A DNA stretch of 30,502 bases from a virus: positions 1 to 30,502 of the IMG/VR virus record IMGVR_UViG_3300036760_001436; one strand, 5' to 3'. This document shows, in pieces, positions 1 through 7,225 of this stretch; the stretch's first letter is position 1; each line of letters opens with the position of its first letter. The translations under genes and the position numbers were made by a program. The notes under the pieces are model-generated. The model was not told where the DNA came from and searched no databases. It worked only from the letters and a program-made list of their open reading frames with translations.

Positions 1-226
1 GCGCCGCATTAAGACGAGCCACGACGGCGGGGTCGGTGGCGGTTTGCAATTCCTTCCGCAACTGGACCACTTGTTGGGTTGCCGCCACCAACCGGCTGCG
101 CACTTGTTCGAACCCAACAATCCCGCCGCTCGCGGCACCTTCAAGCGCGGAGCCAATCTTCTTGCTATCCGCCTCTAGTTGGCTCAGGTCCGTGCCGACG
201 CGAATAGTTACGCCTTGGTCAGGCAT
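1..226 (-). CDS. Tail tape measure protein, N-terminal fragment (cut by window edge)
   Basis: An open minus-strand frame starts at the ATG ending at 226 and runs without a stop off the left edge, about 75 codons. The product begins MPDQGVTIRVGTDLSQLEAD and continues with a helical, Gln/Lys/Ala-rich segment. This is how many phage tape measure (tail length) proteins start: a short beta segment, then long coiled-coil helices. Tape measure proteins set tail length and fill the tail lumen. It lies downstream of the tail tube gene and two small genes, the usual position. A 7-nt repeat array fills the 44-nt gap to the upstream gene. The identity rests on position and N-terminal character only, since the bulk of the gene is outside the window. 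Confidence 0.65.
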   Translation of the reverse strand, partial: MPDQGVTIRVGTDLSQLEADSKKIGSALEGAASGGIVGFEQVRSRLVAATQQVVQLRKELQTATDPAVVARLNAA

Positions 227-243
227 TTCAAAAGTTCCTGGTG

Positions 244-278
244 CTCTGCCGACTGCCTGCTGCCTTCCGCCTACTGCG
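244..278. repeat. 7-nt tandem array (5 units, CTGCC type)
   Basis: Five imperfect 7-nt units ending in GCC or GCG lie between the tape measure start and the preceding gene. The array overlaps the stop codon of the 271-588 gene. Confidence 0.8.
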
Positions 279-588
279 CCTTATGCCCTCGCGGGCAACT
301 CCCCGCCGTGCGCAATGTTGCCGCCCCGCATTTCGGGCACTCCGAAACTTCCCGGCGCGTTTCGGCGCGTACCGTCTCGAGCATCAGCAATCCTCGCGCT
401 TCTTCTGCCGTGATCGCGATTTCGCCGAACTGCCGCAACTGGTCGAGTTCCAGCAGATAATCGGCCCAGAGTTCGCAACCATAGGCGGCACGATGTGACG
501 TCTGGAACCCGCGCACCCCCAGAGCCTTCATAAGACGCGCTTGCAGGGCGAGTTTGACTTCCTCCAAACATTGTCCCGGGCGCAACAT
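271..588 (-). CDS. Small zinc-ribbon-like protein before the tape measure gene
   Basis: The product is 105 aa: a helical N-terminal part (about residues 1-75) and a C-terminal CxxC plus CPRGH cluster (about 83-101) that could bind zinc. Its ATG overlaps the stop of the upstream gene (TAATG), so translation is probably coupled by termination-reinitiation. It sits between tail tube and tape measure, where tail assembly chaperones normally lie. It may therefore be the second chaperone component, although a zinc-ribbon tail is not a known hallmark of those proteins. The C-terminus ends inside a 7-nt repeat array. I do not recognise the family; the role is positional inference. Confidence 0.6.
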   Translation of the reverse strand: MLRPGQCLEEVKLALQARLMKALGVRGFQTSHRAAYGCELWADYLLELDQLRQFGEIAITAEEARGLLMLETVRAETRREVSECPKCGAATLRTAGSCPRGHKAQ

Positions 589-1397
589 TACGTTTCTTCG
601 TTTTCTGCCGACTGCCGGCTGCCATCTGCGGACTGTTCTGTGGGTGGCTCGAACAACCCCTGCACCGCCACTTGCTTGTGAATGGCATCCATGAAATCTG
701 GGACTGGGGGCTGGTAACCTTCTACTGAGATGATCAATTCGTCATAGAGTTTCACCAGTCCCGGCAGGCGCGAGAACATGATGGTCTTCAAGTGCCGTGT
801 CCCGCCCACTAGGCGCGAATCCGCCATCAGCCGCTTGAATTTGTTGTATTCGTTGAGGGTCGGAATGCGGAAATGGTGCACCAGGGGACCATGCGCCACG
901 CCGTCCATCTCGAGTTCCACCGCCTGGGACTCCAGATCCAAAATAAACGCCACGGGATTCGTCAGTGCCGGATCCTCGGCGGTTTTCAGCCGGACCGCCG
1001 CCAGAGCGCGTACAGCCAGTTCGATATGTGACGCGGGGATCTTCTCCCGCCAGACGTCTGGATAAATTTCAGCAATGGGACGGCCGTCAGCGCCGACATA
1101 ACCTTCCACGCTGCGGATCGAGCCCCGCCACAGTTTCCCTTGCGCTTCGAGCTCACCGGAGATTTCCGCGTGGATTCCTTCCCCCGCGAATTCGTAAGTG
1201 GTGGAAACCCCCTTGGCATAAGCCAGCCAATCCCGTTGGGTCGGCCGGTTCAGGATATGCACCAAGGGGATGCCGCGATGGCGGAATTCCACCCGGATAG
1301 GCGCGGCTAGATCGAGCAGATTGGTGATTGTCGATTGTCGATTTTCGATTGGGCGACTTTCGACTTTCGGGTCTCGATCTTCGATTTCTTCAGCCAT
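588..1397 (-). CDS. Tail-region protein, possible tail assembly chaperone
   Basis: The product is 269 aa. A strong GAGGTGA ribosome binding site lies 6 nt before the ATG. The core (about residues 28-250) is a mixed alpha/beta protein without a motif I can name. The first 27 residues and the last 20 (ending in SADGSRQSAENEET) are encoded by 7-nt repeat arrays at both gene ends and are probably unstructured additions. It follows the tail tube gene and is coupled by TAATG to the next gene, so a chaperone role in tape measure/tube assembly fits the context. The usual programmed -1 frameshift is not obvious here; the two genes overlap by one base. Confidence 0.65.
   Translation of the reverse strand: MAEEIEDRDPKVESRPIENRQSTITNLLDLAAPIRVEFRHRGIPLVHILNRPTQRDWLAYAKGVSTTYEFAGEGIHAEISGELEAQGKLWRGSIRSVEGYVGADGRPIAEIYPDVWREKIPASHIELAVRALAAVRLKTAEDPALTNPVAFILDLESQAVELEMDGVAHGPLVHHFRIPTLNEYNKFKRLMADSRLVGGTRHLKTIMFSRLPGLVKLYDELIISVEGYQPPVPDFMDAIHKQVAVQGLFEPPTEQSADGSRQSAENEET
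605..639. repeat. 7-nt tandem array (5 units, CTGCC type)
   Basis: Five units starting CTG run through the 3' end of the 588-1397 gene and encode its low-complexity C-terminus. Confidence 0.85.
1327..1389. repeat. 7-nt tandem array (9 units, ATTGTCG/GACTTTC type)
   Basis: Nine contiguous 7-nt units (ATTGTCG twice, GACTTTC twice and variants) run through codons 4 to about 24 of the 588-1397 gene. The encoded N-terminus (EDRDPKVESRPIENRQSTIT) is low complexity. Confidence 0.9.
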
Positions 1398-1510
1398 GCT
1401 TCACCTCATAAAATGGAAATTTGAAATGCCGCGAGAAGCAAGGCTCGCGTTACTCAAATCTCCTGGAAGCAAGGCCAGGGGTCTTTCTTGGCCAGCGCCG
1501 TAGAACGCGC

Positions 1511-1597
1511 CAGCCCATCGAATCATCTACCCATCGGCTCATCGGTCCATCCCGATCAGATCGGGATGGTCCGATCGCCCGATGACCCGATTTTTCT
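1511..1597. repeat. 8-nt repeat region with central inverted repeat
   Basis: Copies of CATC spaced 8 nt apart on the left and GATGGTCC/GATCGCCC/GATGACCC units on the right flank an inverted repeat at 1547-1569. The right edge reaches the end of the tail tube gene. The approximately 200-nt gap 1398-1595 otherwise shows no gene. Confidence 0.75.
1547..1569. repeat. Inverted repeat, CCGATC-A-GATCGG family
   Basis: Arms CCATCCCGATC and GATCGGGATGG pair around one base. It is one of four copies in the window (others at 8251, 23413 and 25690) sharing the core CCGATCNGATCGG. It could form an 11-bp hairpin but has no T-run. Confidence 0.8.
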
Positions 1598-2879
1598 ACG
1601 CCACCAAAAACGTCGCTTCCTTGTTCACCACCGTCACGCGGATGGGCGCGACTTTAATCTCCGCCGTCCCGGCGCCGCTGGTGCCATCCGCCGCCGTCTG
1701 CGCGTAAGTGAAAGTGGTGGTGGTAGGCACGCTGGCGATATAGAACCGCCCGTTGAAGCTGGCGTCAGTGACCCCGGCAATCGTCACTTCATCGCCTACG
1801 ACGGCTCCGTGGGCCACCGTGGTGGTAATGGTGACCACATTCGAGGCGCGCACGGCGCCGGTGGGGGCGGCGGCGATGGTCTTGCTGATCAGTTTCTGAA
1901 ATACCCCCTCCCCGCCGGGATTCAAGTCCCATACCACCAGCCCGGCGCGTTCCGTGATCCCCGCATCGGTGGGATGGATGGCGGGAATGTAGATTTCCAC
2001 CTTGAATTTGTAGGCGCCAGTGATCGTCTCACCTTCCCAGACGAATTTCAGGCCGCGTTCGGTATCGCCTTCATAGACCGCGAGGAAATCGTCTGGATCG
2101 TCGGCGAGGAAGTTGAGTACGGGAACGATCTGGCGGGTTCCCACCCAACTATTCAGCCGGAAGAGTTTGCCGCCGGGCCCATAGGCCCAATCGTCCGCGC
2201 CGCTGCCGTTGTCGAGGGAGAGACTCAACCCCGCCACGCGTTGTTTGATGGAGGCTTCCGCGCCGGAAGCCCCGAAGAGGATATCGAGATCGCCTTCGAA
2301 TAGCGGCCCCAGGATGGGATCAAGATCGAGCGCGGGAATGGTGGCTATGTCACCTTTGACGTAATCTCCGTTGCCCAACCAGTTCGAGTTCAACTGGCAG
2401 ATGGTATTGCCGCGGGTATACCCCACGGACATCGACGGGCAGGTGGCCCCCTTCGTCTTGATTCCCAGGTCTTTCGCCGCCTTGAACCAATGCCCGGTCG
2501 AGGGCAATTGCAGGCCATCGATCAGCGGGTCCTGCAAGGTGATGATGTGCTGATAGGCGGCGGGCGGGCCGGCAGCTAGTTGCGTGGTCACCACTTTCCC
2601 CAGGACTGAGGAAAACAGATGCCCGGCCAGCAACGCGCTCAGCTCGAAGTTGAGGGGATAGGAGACCCGTTGGCGGGTCTTCGAGCGTGTGGTGGCGAAT
2701 TCCTGGCCCACCCAGGCGGCGCGGGCGTTGGAGCGAAATTCATTGGCGATTTTGACGGGATTGAAATCCGTCAACCAGGTCGCATGGGTGAACTTCGCAT
2801 CGATCAGCGCCGTCCCATAGGGCGATTCCTTGTTCGGCGACCAGGCGAATCTGCTTTCGTGTACTCTTTGCGGAACCAT
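1596..2879 (-). CDS. Major tail tube protein with C-terminal beta domain
   Basis: The product is 427 aa. The start is the ATG ending at 2879, chosen because GGAGG lies 7 nt upstream; an in-frame ATG ten codons earlier lacks one. The N-terminal ~330 residues have the beta-rich, extended look of tail tube/major tail proteins, and the gene lies between gp10-like/terminator-like genes and the tape measure, the standard place. Residues about 341-410 form a separate domain (GAVRASNVVTITTT ... TTFTYAQTAADGTSGAG), a beta module often appended to phage virion proteins and probably displayed on the tail surface. The same module occurs in the 4632-5555 gene. A sheath gene is absent next to it, which suggests a siphovirus tail. 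Assignment to a specific tube family would need a structure search. Confidence 0.65.
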   Translation of the reverse strand: MVPQRVHESRFAWSPNKESPYGTALIDAKFTHATWLTDFNPVKIANEFRSNARAAWVGQEFATTRSKTRQRVSYPLNFELSALLAGHLFSSVLGKVVTTQLAAGPPAAYQHIITLQDPLIDGLQLPSTGHWFKAAKDLGIKTKGATCPSMSVGYTRGNTICQLNSNWLGNGDYVKGDIATIPALDLDPILGPLFEGDLDILFGASGAEASIKQRVAGLSLSLDNGSGADDWAYGPGGKLFRLNSWVGTRQIVPVLNFLADDPDDFLAVYEGDTERGLKFVWEGETITGAYKFKVEIYIPAIHPTDAGITERAGLVVWDLNPGGEGVFQKLISKTIAAAPTGAVRASNVVTITTTVAHGAVVGDEVTIAGVTDASFNGRFYIASVPTTTTFTYAQTAADGTSGAGTAEIKVAPIRVTVVNKEATFLVA

Positions 2880-2923
2880 GTTCAAACCTCCAGATGTCAG
2901 TAGGGGCACGCCACGGCGTGCCC

Positions 2924-3202
2924 TTACAATTCTTCAAAAAACCCCGTCCTCTCGAAAAAGACTTTCCACTCTCCGTGGGTAACTTCGAATGGTTCCTGGG
3001 CGCGCGCGAACACGCCCGAAAACCGCGCCCCGCCAAAAGCCACATAATCGGGCGCCTCCGGCCTCAACCGGAACCGCACGAAGTCTTCCCGGCTCTTCGG
3101 CAGATGATCCGATGACCCGATGGTCCGATGGTTCGACCCCGCTCCGACCAAGGCGGAGCCGGGGCGGAGTGACCCGATGGTCCGATCATCCGATTTCTTC
3201 AT
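2924..3202 (-). CDS. Small tail-region protein with repeat-derived N-terminus
   Basis: The product is 92 aa from the ATG ending at 3202, which overlaps the upstream stop as ATGA, so it is translationally coupled. Residues about 38-92 (FVRFRLRPEAPDYVAFGGAR onward) look like a compact protein with an acidic end. The first ~37 residues, containing two copies of an RTIGSxDH-like string, are encoded by an 8-nt repeat region and are probably unstructured. The folded part may once have started downstream. The position before the tail tube gene is typical of small phage proteins of unknown role. No family recognised. Confidence 0.55.
   Translation of the reverse strand: MKKSDDRTIGSLRPGSALVGAGSNHRTIGSSDHLPKSREDFVRFRLRPEAPDYVAFGGARFSGVFARAQEPFEVTHGEWKVFFERTGFFEEL
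3105..3197. repeat. 8-nt tandem repeat region (GATGGTCC type)
   Basis: Units GATGATCC, GATGACCC, GATGGTCC and GATGGTTC repeat at 8-nt spacing, are interrupted by a GC-rich segment, and resume to 3197. The region lies inside the 5' part of the 2924-3202 gene. Confidence 0.8.
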
Positions 3203-3663
3203 GTCACTATCTCGCTCGCCCGCAGCACCAACTCGCAGTAATGACATAAAACCCCGCCAAACATCCGATGCTGGATCGGGCGCACCTGAATGCGCTCGGA
3301 AGTATGGGCATTCACGGTGCCACTCACCGTCAGACGCCGGTTGGGGTTGAACTTGCTGCGGATGGCTTCGATGAGATCCTGAAAGGTTTTCTCCGTGTTC
3401 GCGGAATCGTCCAGAGAATAATAGCCACGAATCACGATGTCGTGCGTATCCATCGAGGCCCCACCCACATGGTCCACCACGGTCGTTCCTTCCCGGGTAA
3501 TCGCCCAGCCATTTACTTTCCCCTCCAAGACGAACAGGTCCTTGAAAGTCTTTTCATCGGCCGCCCAGCGTTCGTAGGCATGCACGGTGCCAATCCCGGT
3601 AACTGTCCCCAGGATGGTTGCTGTGGCCGAGATGATGTTGGCCAGGCTCATAAAGAAGTTCAC
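3199..3663 (-). CDS. Tail terminator/completion-like protein
   Basis: The product is 154 aa. The N-terminal segment MNFFMSLANIISATATILGT is followed by an alpha/beta protein with the run TEKTFQDLIEAIRSKFNPNR and a beta-rich end with two cysteines (HYCEL). Proteins of this size directly after an HK97 gp10-like gene and before the tail tube are usually tail terminators or tail completion proteins, which cap the tail tube and join it to the head. An alternative start is the ATG four codons downstream (ending at 3651). No clear Shine-Dalgarno is seen; a 7-nt array sits just upstream. The role is inferred from order and fold character. Confidence 0.6.
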   Translation of the reverse strand: MNFFMSLANIISATATILGTVTGIGTVHAYERWAADEKTFKDLFVLEGKVNGWAITREGTTVVDHVGGASMDTHDIVIRGYYSLDDSANTEKTFQDLIEAIRSKFNPNRRLTVSGTVNAHTSERIQVRPIQHRMFGGVLCHYCELVLRASEIVT

Positions 3664-3688
3664 AGTCGACAGTCAACAGTTGAAAGCT
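3661..3688. repeat. 7-nt tandem array (4 units, ACAGTC type)
   Basis: Four 7-nt units (CACAGTC, GACAGTC, AACAGTT, GAAAGCT) fill the gap between the gp10-like gene and the terminator-like gene. Confidence 0.75.
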
Positions 3689-3695
3689 GGAAACC

Positions 3696-4289
3696 TCACC
3701 GCCCGATCGCGGCTATCGCGCCGCGAATCTCCTCCTGGATGATTTGCTGCACGTTCTGCTGTTGCTCGTTGAACGCATTCTCGAACATATGCACGCCGGG
3801 AAAGCCTTTGCGGCCGATCGACCGCGCCACCACAAACGCCAGGCTCCGGTCGGCATCCGCCGCTTTAGCCTTGGCTCGCTGCGGTTTGCCGCTCTTGCCG
3901 GTCACCGTGGCAACCGCCGTGATGGCCTGGCCGAGTTTCTGCCGCACCCAGGTAATCAACGCCTCGGGCGGCGGCATCCGAGCGCCGGGCGTGCGTCCCT
4001 TCTCCACCACCAAAGCGTACCGATCGGCGGGCGGCGACACCGCCACCACACCGTAAGGCGCCACCGGCGATCCGTGCATTTCAGAGAACACCGCGCCATA
4101 CAGCGTCCCGGTGGCCACGGTCGCCCCATGCGGCGGGCGTCCTTGCTGGATTTTCGTCTTCACGGCGTTTTCCAGCAGCAGAATGGCTTTCTCGATGCCG
4201 AGTTCCGCGCCCGTGCGCACCGCTAGGGGATATTTCGCCACCAGTTCCTTGACCCCGGTAACCGTGATGCTGAAAATCTTGTCAGGCAC
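3696..4289 (-). CDS. HK97 gp10-like head-tail/tail component
   Basis: The product is 197 aa. The N-terminal run ITVTGVKELVAKYPLAVRTG, the following amphipathic helix (AILLLENAVKTKIQQG), and the central 'TGTLYGAVFSEMHG ... YALVVEKGR' segment match the HK97 gp10 family, including the common layout helix, 'G.L..S', then 'YA..vE.G' followed by Pro-rich 'P.PEAL..W'. These proteins act at the head-tail junction in non-contractile phages. The C-terminal helical part (residues ~150-197) ends in a Gln-rich stretch. The gene follows a small connector-region gene and precedes the terminator-like gene, as expected. Confidence 0.8.
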   Translation of the reverse strand: MPDKIFSITVTGVKELVAKYPLAVRTGAELGIEKAILLLENAVKTKIQQGRPPHGATVATGTLYGAVFSEMHGSPVAPYGVVAVSPPADRYALVVEKGRTPGARMPPPEALITWVRQKLGQAITAVATVTGKSGKPQRAKAKAADADRSLAFVVARSIGRKGFPGVHMFENAFNEQQQNVQQIIQEEIRGAIAAIGR

Positions 4290-4307
4290 AGTTCCCCGTT
4301 CCTTGTT

Positions 4308-4565
4308 CTATGGGACCTTGGTGAAATCCAGGCAGTAGCTTTTCCCCATCTCGAAGAAATCTCGCTCTGCCGGATCATGGAAATCCAACCGGACCGTGTC
4401 GGGCGGCCAAGGCCTCGAAGCTTGGTTGGCTTTGTCAACACATGGATCCCAAATCCGCACGAACTGCCCTCCGTCGACCGGGCTCATAAGGAACCTTGCA
4501 TGGAATCTCTGCTTGAGCACGCGGGATTTGTTCCCGGTACGTCCGGTCTGTGATTTAGAATTCAT
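4308..4565 (-). CDS. Small head-tail junction protein, uncharacterised
   Basis: The product is up to 85 aa. The C-terminal ~60 residues (MSPVDGGQFVRIWDP ... DFFEMGKSYCLDFTKVP) look like a small beta-rich protein. An internal ATG ending at 4487 has AAGG six bases upstream and may be the true start (59 aa); the longer form begins within or beside a 7-nt repeat array. It lies between the connector-like gene and the gp10-like gene, where stopper/adaptor proteins occur. No family recognised. Confidence 0.5.
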   Translation of the reverse strand: MNSKSQTGRTGNKSRVLKQRFHARFLMSPVDGGQFVRIWDPCVDKANQASRPWPPDTVRLDFHDPAERDFFEMGKSYCLDFTKVP

Positions 4566-4643
4566 AATTCACCATTCACTGTGTTCTGCCTTCTGGCTTC
4601 CGCTTTCTGGCTACTGCCTTCCGCCTTCCGCCTACTGTGTTCT
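4560..4643. repeat. 7-nt tandem array (12 units, mixed ATTCACC/GCCTTCC types)
   Basis: Twelve contiguous 7-nt units: three ATTCAxx followed by nine of the GCCTTCC/GGCTTCC/GTGTTCT type. The phase is unbroken across the change of sequence. The array spans the gap between two genes and reaches the 3' end of the connector-like gene. Confidence 0.92.
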
Positions 4644-5555
4644 CCTCGGATGGGTGAGCCTGTCTAGTCCCACCGAGAGATCCACATTCAAGTTCGCCGT
4701 GCCGCTGGCGGCACTCACTTCTCCGCCTTTGGCGACTTGCTGGTTATAAAGTTGCCGATGTTCTTTGGCCATCGCCCGGTACTGGTCGCTCTTCGTGCGA
4801 TATTCCACCACATCGGCGCCGACGGTGGGATCACCCGTCTGCACCTTGAGCGCGGCGAGTTGGAGAAAGGCCAGAGAAGCGGCCAGATTGCATAGAGCCT
4901 CGAAATCCGATTCTGGGACGGTGCTTTCGATCGTCAACTGGCCCCCGCCGCTCGTTTCGTTTGTTCCCACTTGGGGATAGCAAACCGTCACATTGGTGGG
5001 CGCCGAAGCCGCCACAAAGTTTCCGTCGAATGATCCCTTGCCTACTCCGGCCAGCTCGATCTCATCCCCCGGCGCGGCGCCATGCGGAGTCTCGGTAGTC
5101 AATGTCACCACGTTGCTGGCCCGCACCGCTCCTCCCGGAGCGGCAGCAACAACCACCGAGGGGCGCGTTTGGACCTGATGCGGGGCGGTGAACCGCACTC
5201 GGACAATTTCGCTCGCGGTGGGGACATCGTTCAACAGCCGCAGAACCTTTCCTGTCGGGCCTTGATAAATCGCCCAGTCGTCATCCTCCAAGGTGGGAGG
5301 TTCCGGGTCGGTGGAGTGATAGGGGTACTCGATCAACTTGATTCGTGAGAACCCGTCCACCCAGCCGGTCGGGAGCGACAGATCGAAACTTCCTGCCCCG
5401 ATGAGATCCGCCACCCGTACCAGTGGCCGGTCGTTCGAGTACAGCACGGCCGCTTGGGCGACGGCGGCGTCCTTATCTCCCTGCGACAGGTTCGCCGCCG
5501 CATCCTTGAGCAAAATATCCAGCCGTGCTTGAAAATCCGCCAGACCTTTACTCAT
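4632..5555 (-). CDS. Connector-like head protein with inserted beta domain
   Basis: The product is 307 aa from the ATG ending at 5555 (MSKGLADFQARLDILLKDAA); an upstream in-frame ATG eight codons earlier is encoded by the repeat region. Residues ~1-135 and ~210-307 look like two halves of one helical protein, as expected of a head-tail adaptor gene directly after the capsid gene. Between them (about 141-208) sits a beta module (GGAVRASNVVTLTTETPHG to TNETSGGGQL) closely related to the one ending the tail tube protein. It resembles an insertion of a surface-exposed domain in a loop of a gp6-like connector. The exact connector family is unproven. Confidence 0.6.
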   Translation of the reverse strand: MSKGLADFQARLDILLKDAAANLSQGDKDAAVAQAAVLYSNDRPLVRVADLIGAGSFDLSLPTGWVDGFSRIKLIEYPYHSTDPEPPTLEDDDWAIYQGPTGKVLRLLNDVPTASEIVRVRFTAPHQVQTRPSVVVAAAPGGAVRASNVVTLTTETPHGAAPGDEIELAGVGKGSFDGNFVAASAPTNVTVCYPQVGTNETSGGGQLTIESTVPESDFEALCNLAASLAFLQLAALKVQTGDPTVGADVVEYRTKSDQYRAMAKEHRQLYNQQVAKGGEVSAASGTANLNVDLSVGLDRLTHPRRTQ

Positions 5556-5625
5556 CGGTTCATCTGGCCACCGGGCCATCTGCAGATCGTTCGATCATCC
5601 GATGGCCCGATGGTTCGATTTCCCT
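5553..5625. repeat. 8-nt repeat region between capsid and connector genes
   Basis: Left part has CATC at 8-nt spacing (CATCGGTT, CATCTGGC). Right part has GATCGTTC, GATCATCC, GATGGCCC, GATGGTTC. It occupies the whole junction and ends next to the capsid stop codon. Confidence 0.8.
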
Positions 5626-7225
5626 ACGCGACCACTGCCTTGTACCCGCCGCGATAGTCCAGGATGTCGCCGGCGTACTCGTGGCGCACCTTGTACCGCA
5701 TGCGGTCGTTGGAGAACATGGCCTCAGCCGTCGGCTGGTCCGCCAGGAAGAACTCCGGGTTCTGCCGGCCCTGGAGGAAGCCGATTTCGAGGATGTCCAC
5801 GTTGCGGCTGATGTCGAACACCATCCAGTCGTTCAGTTCCGTGCCAAAAAGCGGATTAGCGAAAATCTGCTCGTTGTCGGCCCCGAACGCGTGGTACCAG
5901 GGGTTGGGGGTGAAGGAAGCATCCTGGTATTCCGCCTGGTTGAACGCAATGGCGATGGCGTGGATGGCCTTCGGAACCACCAGGAGATACGGACCCGAGA
6001 GGCCCAACTTCTCCCCGGAATCCTTCTCCGCCATGTTGAAGAAGGCCAGATCGACGATGTTCATCAACCCCACCGAGGTCGCAATCACAGCGCTCAATGC
6101 CGTGGTTCCCAGGTTGCCGTGCGTGGCGTGGAACCAGTTGAGTCCGTCGGCATCGTAGGTGGTGACGTCCAGGGCAAACCCCCAGATGTACTTCGCCAGA
6201 GTGCGCGCGGCGGAACGGCCCAGTTTGGCCACCTGGGCGGCGACGAATCCCAGGTCGTCGTTGATGATGGTGCGCCGGGTCACGGTGAGCAGGTTGCCGC
6301 GGGTCGCTACGGCGTAACTGATCTTCTCGTCGGTGACGGCCGGGATTTCTTCGTAGTTCTCATCCTCGCCTACCGTCGAAAGATCACCGAAGTACCCCAC
6401 GCGGATGCGTTCCTGGTTGCGGAAGTCGCTGGGCGCGGTGACGCGGGAGACGAGTTCCATCTGCCGGTAGTTTGCGGCAGCATAATCCCGCAACAACAGC
6501 CGGTTGAGCGTCGAGGCCAGGGCGTAGGGGAACCCGGCCGTGTTGAAGATCTGCGTGATGCGGCTGAGTTTCGTCTCCCCCAGCACATCCGGGTCGCCGG
6601 TGTAGGCGGTGTAAGCCTGGCGCAGACCGCGGAAGGGAGGGACGTCCGGCAGGGGATTGCCCTTGACGATCTTCTCGACGCCCCGGGCATCAGTCTCGAT
6701 CTTGAGTTCGTGACTCAGCCCGAACAGGCGGTCGAGTGCGATCTGCAGCTTGTCCTCTTCCTGCATGGTGATACGCACGGTCGGGCTGGCCATGCGGTTC
6801 TCCGGCACTACCCGGGCAAACGTCTGGCGGATTTGCTTGATATCTTCCTCGAGTTCCTCCGCCTTGAACGGCTTGCCCTTGTAGCGCCGCGCCACTTCTT
6901 CCGCCAGGGGCACGGGCAGGTTGGAACCCGCCAGAGCCTTCTGCAGGACCGCTTCACACCGGGTCAGTTCCGCCTGCTCGATCGAAGCGGTGGCCCGTTC
7001 CAGTAGGTTTTTGTCCGCTTCCGACAAGGCGGGTTTTTCCTCTGCCTTCTGCTTTCCGCCTTCTGCTTCCTGCACTTTGGGCGGCTCCAGCGTCGCCAGA
7101 GCCTGCGTCACTTTCTCCAGTTGCTCGCTTTCCTCCAGGTCCTTAATCTCCGCTTCGAGCCCCGCAGCCTTTGCGGGGTCGAACCGTTTGATTGCCTGGA
7201 GGATTATTTCGATTTTCTCTTTCAT
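5624..7225 (-). CDS. Nested in-frame scaffold-major capsid protein (internal start)
   Basis: An in-frame ATG ending at 7225 (codon 338 of the 870-aa gene, MKEKIEIILQAIKRFDP) is preceded by AGGAGG with a 4-nt spacer, one of the best ribosome binding sites in the window and better than that of the full-length gene. It would give a 533-aa protein with the helical scaffold segment and the capsid domain but no protease. This would allow many capsid subunits per protease, like nested scaffold genes in other phages. That both forms are made is an inference from the sequence. Confidence 0.6.
   Translation of the reverse strand: MKEKIEIILQAIKRFDPAKAAGLEAEIKDLEESEQLEKVTQALATLEPPKVQEAEGGKQKAEEKPALSEADKNLLERATASIEQAELTRCEAVLQKALAGSNLPVPLAEEVARRYKGKPFKAEELEEDIKQIRQTFARVVPENRMASPTVRITMQEEDKLQIALDRLFGLSHELKIETDARGVEKIVKGNPLPDVPPFRGLRQAYTAYTGDPDVLGETKLSRITQIFNTAGFPYALASTLNRLLLRDYAAANYRQMELVSRVTAPSDFRNQERIRVGYFGDLSTVGEDENYEEIPAVTDEKISYAVATRGNLLTVTRRTIINDDLGFVAAQVAKLGRSAARTLAKYIWGFALDVTTYDADGLNWFHATHGNLGTTALSAVIATSVGLMNIVDLAFFNMAEKDSGEKLGLSGPYLLVVPKAIHAIAIAFNQAEYQDASFTPNPWYHAFGADNEQIFANPLFGTELNDWMVFDISRNVDILEIGFLQGRQNPEFFLADQPTAEAMFSNDRMRYKVRHEYAGDILDYRGGYKAVVA

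Noticed and set aside
1488-2303. Plus-strand open frame of 271 codons over the tail tube gene
   Set aside because: It is antisense to the tail tube gene and lacks a ribosome binding site or motif.
5525-7006. Plus-strand open frame of 493 codons across the capsid gene
   Set aside because: It is antisense to the clearly recognisable capsid protein; high GC produces long shadow frames.
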